Origin: Betaproteobacteria bacterium
GTDB taxonomy: Bacteria; Pseudomonadota; Gammaproteobacteria; Burkholderiales; Burkholderiaceae_C
Assembly: GCA_013289985.1 (NCBI GenBank)
Contig: JABCYW010000036.1
Location: forward strand, 1 to 47,594
Direction: 5' to 3'
DNA length: 47,594 nt
Under the pieces are notes generated by a model that worked only from the letters and a program-made list of their open reading frames with translations, made no database searches and was not told the origin of the DNA. The translations under genes were made by a program, and so were the position numbers. Shown piece after piece: positions 44,151-47,594 of this stretch (positions are counted from its first letter, which is position 1; each line of letters opens with the position of its first letter).

Positions 44151-44165
44151 TAGACTGATCGTCTC
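44151..44165. promoter_or_regulatory. TetR-type operator in front of the tetR and lysR genes
   Basis: TAGAC-TGATC-GTCTC repeats the operator upstream of the GMC gene (43471-43485) with three differences, and shares the ATTA flank. It lies 11 bp before the tetR ATG and also upstream of the divergent lysR gene. Autorepression is the likely role. Confidence 0.6.
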
Positions 44166-44267
44166 GACAAATCAATACCCTCGGTGGAGAATTCGTCTTC
44201 GGAACGCAAGATCGATGGGGCGCTCGCACGGCTCCACGCGCTCCCCCTCAACCTGTCGAGCACCGTC

Positions 44268-45197
44268 GTGGACACTGAACAACTCAGAACTTTCGTCGAA
44301 GTCGTTCGACTCGGCAGCTTCGCGTCCGCCGCCCGGCAGCTCGAGACGGATCCATCCGTCGTCACGCGATCGATCGCGGCGCTCGAGAAGGATCTCGGCA
44401 TCCGCCTGCTGGAGCGGACGACGCGCCGCCTCGCGTTGACGGAGGCCGGCGCTTCATACCATGACAGCGTGTGCACCTTGTTGAAGGATCTGCAGCGTGC
44501 CTGCGACGAGGCGCGCGACCTCGCCGGGCAACCCGAGGGGGTCGTCCGCGTCACGACATCCACGACGTACGGCAACACCGTGATCATCCCGATGCTTCCG
44601 GCCTTGTGCGAGGCCTATCCCGGACTGCAGATCGACCTGTTGTTGACGGACGCCGTCGTCGATCTCGTCGCGCAACGGGTCGATGTGGCACTGCGACTGC
44701 GCCAGGTCGTCGACAGCTCCTTGGTGGGCACGCGGCTCGCACGGATTCGCTATCACGTGTGCGCCAGCCCCGTGTATCTCAAGAAGCACGGCGCGCCACG
44801 CACGCCGGCCGACCTCGCGGCGCACGATTGCATTCGATGTCCGCTGCCGGGGTACCGAACGCAATGGAAGTTTCGCGGTCCGACCGGTGCGGTCGAGGTC
44901 GTGGATGTCGCAGGACGCTTGATCCTGTCCAACTCACTCGGCCTACACCGCGCCTCGCTCGACGGCATGGGGCCGGCCCTGCTCCCCGACTGGCTCGTCG
45001 GCCCGGACCTGGCTGCTGGCCGCCTGATCGACCTGTTTCCGGGACGCGAAGCGACGCCGACCGACTTCGACAACTCGATCTGGCTGCTCCACACCTCGCG
45101 CTCCTACGTACCGAACCGTGTGCGGGCGTTCATCGATTTCGTGAAGCGGCGCCACGGCGCAGCGCAGGAAATGATTGTCCGAACACCGTCGGTCTGA
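44268..45197 (+). CDS. LysR family transcriptional regulator
   Basis: The 309-residue product has a LysR helix-turn-helix at the N-terminus (EQLRTFVEVVRLGSFASAARQL, then VVTRSIAALEKDLGIRLLERTTRRLALTEAG in outline) and an inducer-binding periplasmic-fold domain (about 90-300), including GVVRVTTSTTYGNTVIIPML. It is divergent from tetR and may share the operator region. The GTG at 44268 is preferred as LysR proteins start at about this point; the open frame begins 28 codons earlier at 44184 but that part is not family-like. Its inducer and targets are unknown. A hairpin at 45212-45235 follows the stop. Confidence 0.87.
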   Translation: MDTEQLRTFVEVVRLGSFASAARQLETDPSVVTRSIAALEKDLGIRLLERTTRRLALTEAGASYHDSVCTLLKDLQRACDEARDLAGQPEGVVRVTTSTTYGNTVIIPMLPALCEAYPGLQIDLLLTDAVVDLVAQRVDVALRLRQVVDSSLVGTRLARIRYHVCASPVYLKKHGAPRTPADLAAHDCIRCPLPGYRTQWKFRGPTGAVEVVDVAGRLILSNSLGLHRASLDGMGPALLPDWLVGPDLAAGRLIDLFPGREATPTDFDNSIWLLHTSRSYVPNRVRAFIDFVKRRHGAAQEMIVRTPSV

Positions 45198-45211
45198 CGC
45201 TGATGCCGCAA

Positions 45212-45235
45212 CCATTCGTGCGCAGCACGCAATGG
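45212..45235 (+). terminator. Hairpin after the lysR gene
   Basis: CCATTCGTGC (45212-45221) pairs with GCACGCAATGG (45225-45235) with a single bulged C around a 3-nt loop, 15 bp after the lysR stop. There is no T-run after it, so it may be a weak or Rho-assisted terminator. Confidence 0.3.
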
Positions 45236-45311
45236 TGCTGTGGCACGCGAAGGCTGTTTCCAGGTTGTCCGCATTCCTAAGATGAAGCTTCACGCTTTAT
45301 AGGAGCACCAC

Positions 45312-45947
45312 GTGAAGATTCAATCGATGCGGTTCAGCAAGAACACCTGCGTTTCAGCCCTGGTGGTCGGACTGCTCACATTGGGCGGATGGCCCAGTCT
45401 CGCGCTTGCGGACACGACCAAGTTCACGCTCACCAGCCCTGACCTGGCCAACGGCACTTTCGATTCGAAGTTCGTCTTGAACGGCTTCGGCTGCACCGGC
45501 GGCAACGTGTCGCCGGCGCTGACCTGGACCAACGTCCCCGCGGGAACGAAATCGTTCTCGGTGCAATTGAACGACCTGGATGCGCCGACCGGCAGCGGCC
45601 TGTGGCACTGGGCCGTCTACAACATCCCGGCGACCGCGACCGGGCTCGCCCAAGGTGCTGGCAATTCGGCGACCGCCCCACCCGCTCCGGCGTTCGGCGG
45701 CAACAACGACTTCTTCGACACCGGTGCGACCGGAGGCAACGGGAACTACGGCGGCCCGTGCCCTCCCGTCGGCGACAAGCCGCATCGCTACACCTTCACC
45801 GTGTATGCGCTGGGCGTCGAGGACGTGCAGGCAGCAGCCGGCATTCCCAAGAGCGGCACGGCCGCGCTCTACTCGTTCATCTTCAACAAGGGCATCGGAA
45901 AAGGACTGCTGGGCAAGGCCACCCTCACCGTCAAGTTCGCCCGATAG
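45312..45947 (+). CDS. Secreted YbhB/YbcL family (PEBP-like) protein
   Basis: The 211-residue product has a signal peptide (VSALVVGLLTLGGWPSLALA, cleavage about residue 33) and a PEBP/Raf-kinase-inhibitor-like domain. Markers are SPALTWTNVPAGTKSFSVQLNDLDAP, the conserved HWAVYNIPA, and YGGPCPPVGDKPHRYTFTVYAL with the ligand-pocket His/Arg/Tyr set. Bacterial members are periplasmic and of unknown biochemical role. AGGAG lies 8 nt before the start. The gene is followed 2 bp downstream by a serine hydrolase gene, so the two are probably co-transcribed. Confidence 0.9.
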   Translation: MKIQSMRFSKNTCVSALVVGLLTLGGWPSLALADTTKFTLTSPDLANGTFDSKFVLNGFGCTGGNVSPALTWTNVPAGTKSFSVQLNDLDAPTGSGLWHWAVYNIPATATGLAQGAGNSATAPPAPAFGGNNDFFDTGATGGNGNYGGPCPPVGDKPHRYTFTVYALGVEDVQAAAGIPKSGTAALYSFIFNKGIGKGLLGKATLTVKFAR

Positions 45948-45949
45948 AG

Positions 45950-46639
45950 ATGGACAAGCTGAGAATCCTCTGCCTGCACGGCTATCACGGCAGCGGCGAC
46001 ATCTTGCGTCGGCAGATGTCGTCGCTGATCGAAGGCACGCAAGCGCTCGCCGAGTTCGTCTACCTGGACGCGCCGTCGCTCGCTTCGGGCGACTTCGGCT
46101 GGTGGCACGCCAGGAGTATCGCGACATCGAGGGACGCCGGCGTGGGCCCAACCCGCAAGCGGTATGAAGGCTGGGAACGAACTTTCGAGTCCATTGCGGA
46201 GACGTTCGCGGCGCACGGACCGTTCGACGGCGTCTGCGGCTTCAGCCAGGGGGCTTCGCTGACCTCGCTCCTGGTGGGATAGCGCTCACCCGACGGCAAC
46301 CCGACAGAAGCCAAGCCGCTTGCATTCGACTTCGCGGTCATGGTTGGAGGATTTCTCGGCGCCGATCCGGTGCTCGCCTTGCAGTACGCAAACCGGAGCT
46401 GCTACGACATGCCCTCGGCGCACATCATCGGACTCGGGGACGGCATCGTCCCCGCTCCGCTCTCGCACGCGCTCGCCGCCGTCTTCAAGCACCCGCTCAT
46501 CCTGCAACATGACGGCGGTCATGTCATAGCGGCCACCCCGGAAGCGAGAAGCGGGTTCGGCAAATTTCTGGAGGACATGCTGCGCCGAAAGGCGTCAGGC
46601 GTCGATTTCCGGCAATCGTCGATCAAAATGACTCGATGA
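45950..46639 (+). pseudogene. FSH1-type alpha/beta serine hydrolase interrupted by an in-frame TAG
   Basis: The reading frame 45950-46639 encodes a 229-residue alpha/beta hydrolase apart from an amber codon at 46280-46282. Before it are ILCLHGYHGSGDILRRQM (oxyanion region) and the nucleophile elbow CGFSQGAS. After it, in the same frame, are FAVMVGGFLGADP, IIGLGDGIVP (acid) and HDGGHVIAA (catalytic His). The two halves therefore fit one enzyme, and translation should stop between the Ser and the Asp/His of the triad. It could be a nonsense mutation, a sequencing error, or amber readthrough. The start sits 2 bp after the PEBP gene stop. Confidence 0.78.
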
Positions 46640-46732
46640 GCGGCGCGTGTGCTCCGCGTCAATGGTGACGAGCGTTTCGCACACTTCTTCGGACGCATCG
46701 AGTTTGAAGATCCGACAGGAGCCTCCGGCGCT

Positions 46733-47401
46733 TCAGGCCAGGGTCATCTCGTAGACGAAGAACTCCTGGCGCCGGGTGTCGTCGATGGCTTCGCGGGCCA
46801 GTTCCGCGGTCCGCAGGCCCGCCGCTTGCGCGAGGCGTTTCACGGCTTCGAATTCACCGAAGTTGGACTGCACGTAATAGATGCGACCCTGGGGCTTCAG
46901 GTGCCGGACCACGCCTTCGAAGAAGCGGGTGTTGGTCTTGAAATCGGTGTCCCATTGGGACATCGCCACCATGTCGTGCGCCGGCTTGTTCCGGAACGGC
47001 AGGTTGGCGGTGATGACGTCGAAGCGCTCATCACCCAAGGCCTCGAACAAGTTGGACTGCTTCACTTCCATGACGCCGGCAAAGCCGTGTGTCTGGACAT
47101 TGTGGGTGGCGCTCTGGATGGCCGCTGGGTTGATGTCCACACCCACCACCCGCGCTGCGCCGTGATAGCAGGCGAAGATGCCGATGACGCCAGAGCCGGT
47201 GCCCACGTCCAGCACGTGGTCTCCGGGTGCGACCCGGAAATGCTTGACCAGCGGCAGGCTGTCGGCGAAAGGCCAGAAGGTGTTGGGGTAGACCAGGAAT
47301 TCCTTGTCCAGATAGCGGACGGTCCGGCCCTCGGGCGGCACGGACTTGAAGAGTTGCTGGCGCTGCGATTGCCACTGGTCGGTAAAGCTGTTCAGGTCCA
47401 T
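46733..47401 (-). CDS. Class I SAM-dependent methyltransferase
   Basis: The 222-residue product has a Rossmann-type SAM-binding core: motif I VLDVGTGSGVIGIFAC, the acidic end of strand 2 VVGVDINPAAI, and the post-motif ITANLPFRN, where NLPF replaces the NPPY of N5-glutamine/adenine methyltransferases. An N-terminal region (FLVYPNTFWPFADSLPLV) resembles the PrmC/MTS-like 'small-molecule or ribosomal' group. Its substrate is unknown. The ATG at 47401 follows GAGGAGA; the 29 upstream open codons do not look coding. It has no clear operon partner within the window. Confidence 0.88.
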   Translation of the reverse strand: MDLNSFTDQWQSQRQQLFKSVPPEGRTVRYLDKEFLVYPNTFWPFADSLPLVKHFRVAPGDHVLDVGTGSGVIGIFACYHGAARVVGVDINPAAIQSATHNVQTHGFAGVMEVKQSNLFEALGDERFDVITANLPFRNKPAHDMVAMSQWDTDFKTNTRFFEGVVRHLKPQGRIYYVQSNFGEFEAVKRLAQAAGLRTAELAREAIDDTRRQEFFVYEMTLA

Positions 47402-47509
47402 TTGCCGTCTCCTCGGAAAGTGAATGGGGCGTGGCCCGCGCCACGGCGTATGACAAACCAGCAAGGCCATGAGCCTGTCATGCGGCAATCCTGGCCTTGC
47501 TGCTGATCA

Positions 47510-47594
47510 TCATCGGACCACCGTCACACGCTCCGGACCTACGGCCAGCAAGGCGTCCAGGGACAGGTGGGAAAGGAAGTTGGGCATCAGCTGA
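47510..47594 (-). CDS. Fragment of an unidentified gene entering from the right edge
   Basis: The last 27 codons of a minus-strand frame are visible, reading ...LMPNFLSHLSLDALL, then AVGPERVTVVR and a stop at 47510-47512. The composition and codon use look coding, and the frame is open to the window edge. I do not recognise the family. It would lie 108 bp upstream of the methyltransferase gene on the same strand. Confidence 0.35.
   Translation of the reverse strand, partial: QLMPNFLSHLSLDALLAVGPERVTVVR

Overview
This is a high-GC, densely packed chromosomal window, most consistent with a betaproteobacterium of the order Burkholderiales (Rubrivivax/Leptothrix/Piscinibacter-like lineages). That placement is inferred from base composition, gene style and the mix of families. 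No rRNA, tRNA, CRISPR array, integrase or transposase gene was seen. About 45 genes are called. Most long overlapping reading frames are high-GC shadows and are left out.

Left part (1-7.8 kb): housekeeping and stress genes. These are the end of a TerC-family membrane protein, a Bax-inhibitor-1/YccA protein, an acyl-CoA thioesterase, a signal-less solute-binding protein, a periplasmic MsrB/MsrA pair for methionine sulfoxide repair, a coniferyl-aldehyde-type dehydrogenase, and a marR-EmrB-type efflux operon whose start codon lies in a perfect 7-4-7 palindrome.

Middle (7.8-21.2 kb): a complete branched-chain amino acid (Liv) ABC transporter operon on the minus strand (J-H-M-G-F, coupled by ATGA/GTGA overlaps). 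It is flanked on both sides by plus-strand hybrid histidine kinases with periplasmic sensor domains. Next come a Fur/Zur-type regulator divergent from a ZIP metal transporter with an operator-like dyad between them, a 241-bp MITE-like element with 22-bp perfect terminal inverted repeats, and a MASE4 hybrid kinase with two receivers.

21.4-31 kb: an unusual three-gene unit (alanine-rich amphipathic protein, lipoprotein, orphan FlgH-like lipoprotein), a frameshifted OmpR-type regulator, thioredoxin 2, a DedA-rhodanese fusion, a second DHA2 efflux pump, a soluble histidine kinase, a GAF-type free-methionine-(R)-sulfoxide reductase, a FliA-like sigma factor and a YciI protein.

31-39 kb: a bufferin-type copper-stress RiPP operon (DUF2282 precursor, MNIO/DUF692 enzyme, BufC/DUF2063, DoxX), a GH30 glycosidase preceded by a LacI-type operator, a TPR-sulfotransferase, and a translationally coupled trypsin-like protease/membrane protein pair.

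39-47.6 kb: an accessory-looking catabolic region. A TetR regulator, GMC oxidoreductase, class III CoA-transferase and enoyl-CoA hydratase lie on one strand, with two near-identical operators in front of tetR and the oxidoreductase gene. A divergent LysR gene, a secreted PEBP protein, a serine hydrolase broken by an in-frame amber codon, a class I methyltransferase and the tail of an unidentified gene follow. The catabolic set resembles the acrylate/3-hydroxypropionate route (AcuN-AcuK plus a DddA-like dehydrogenase), but this is a hypothesis.
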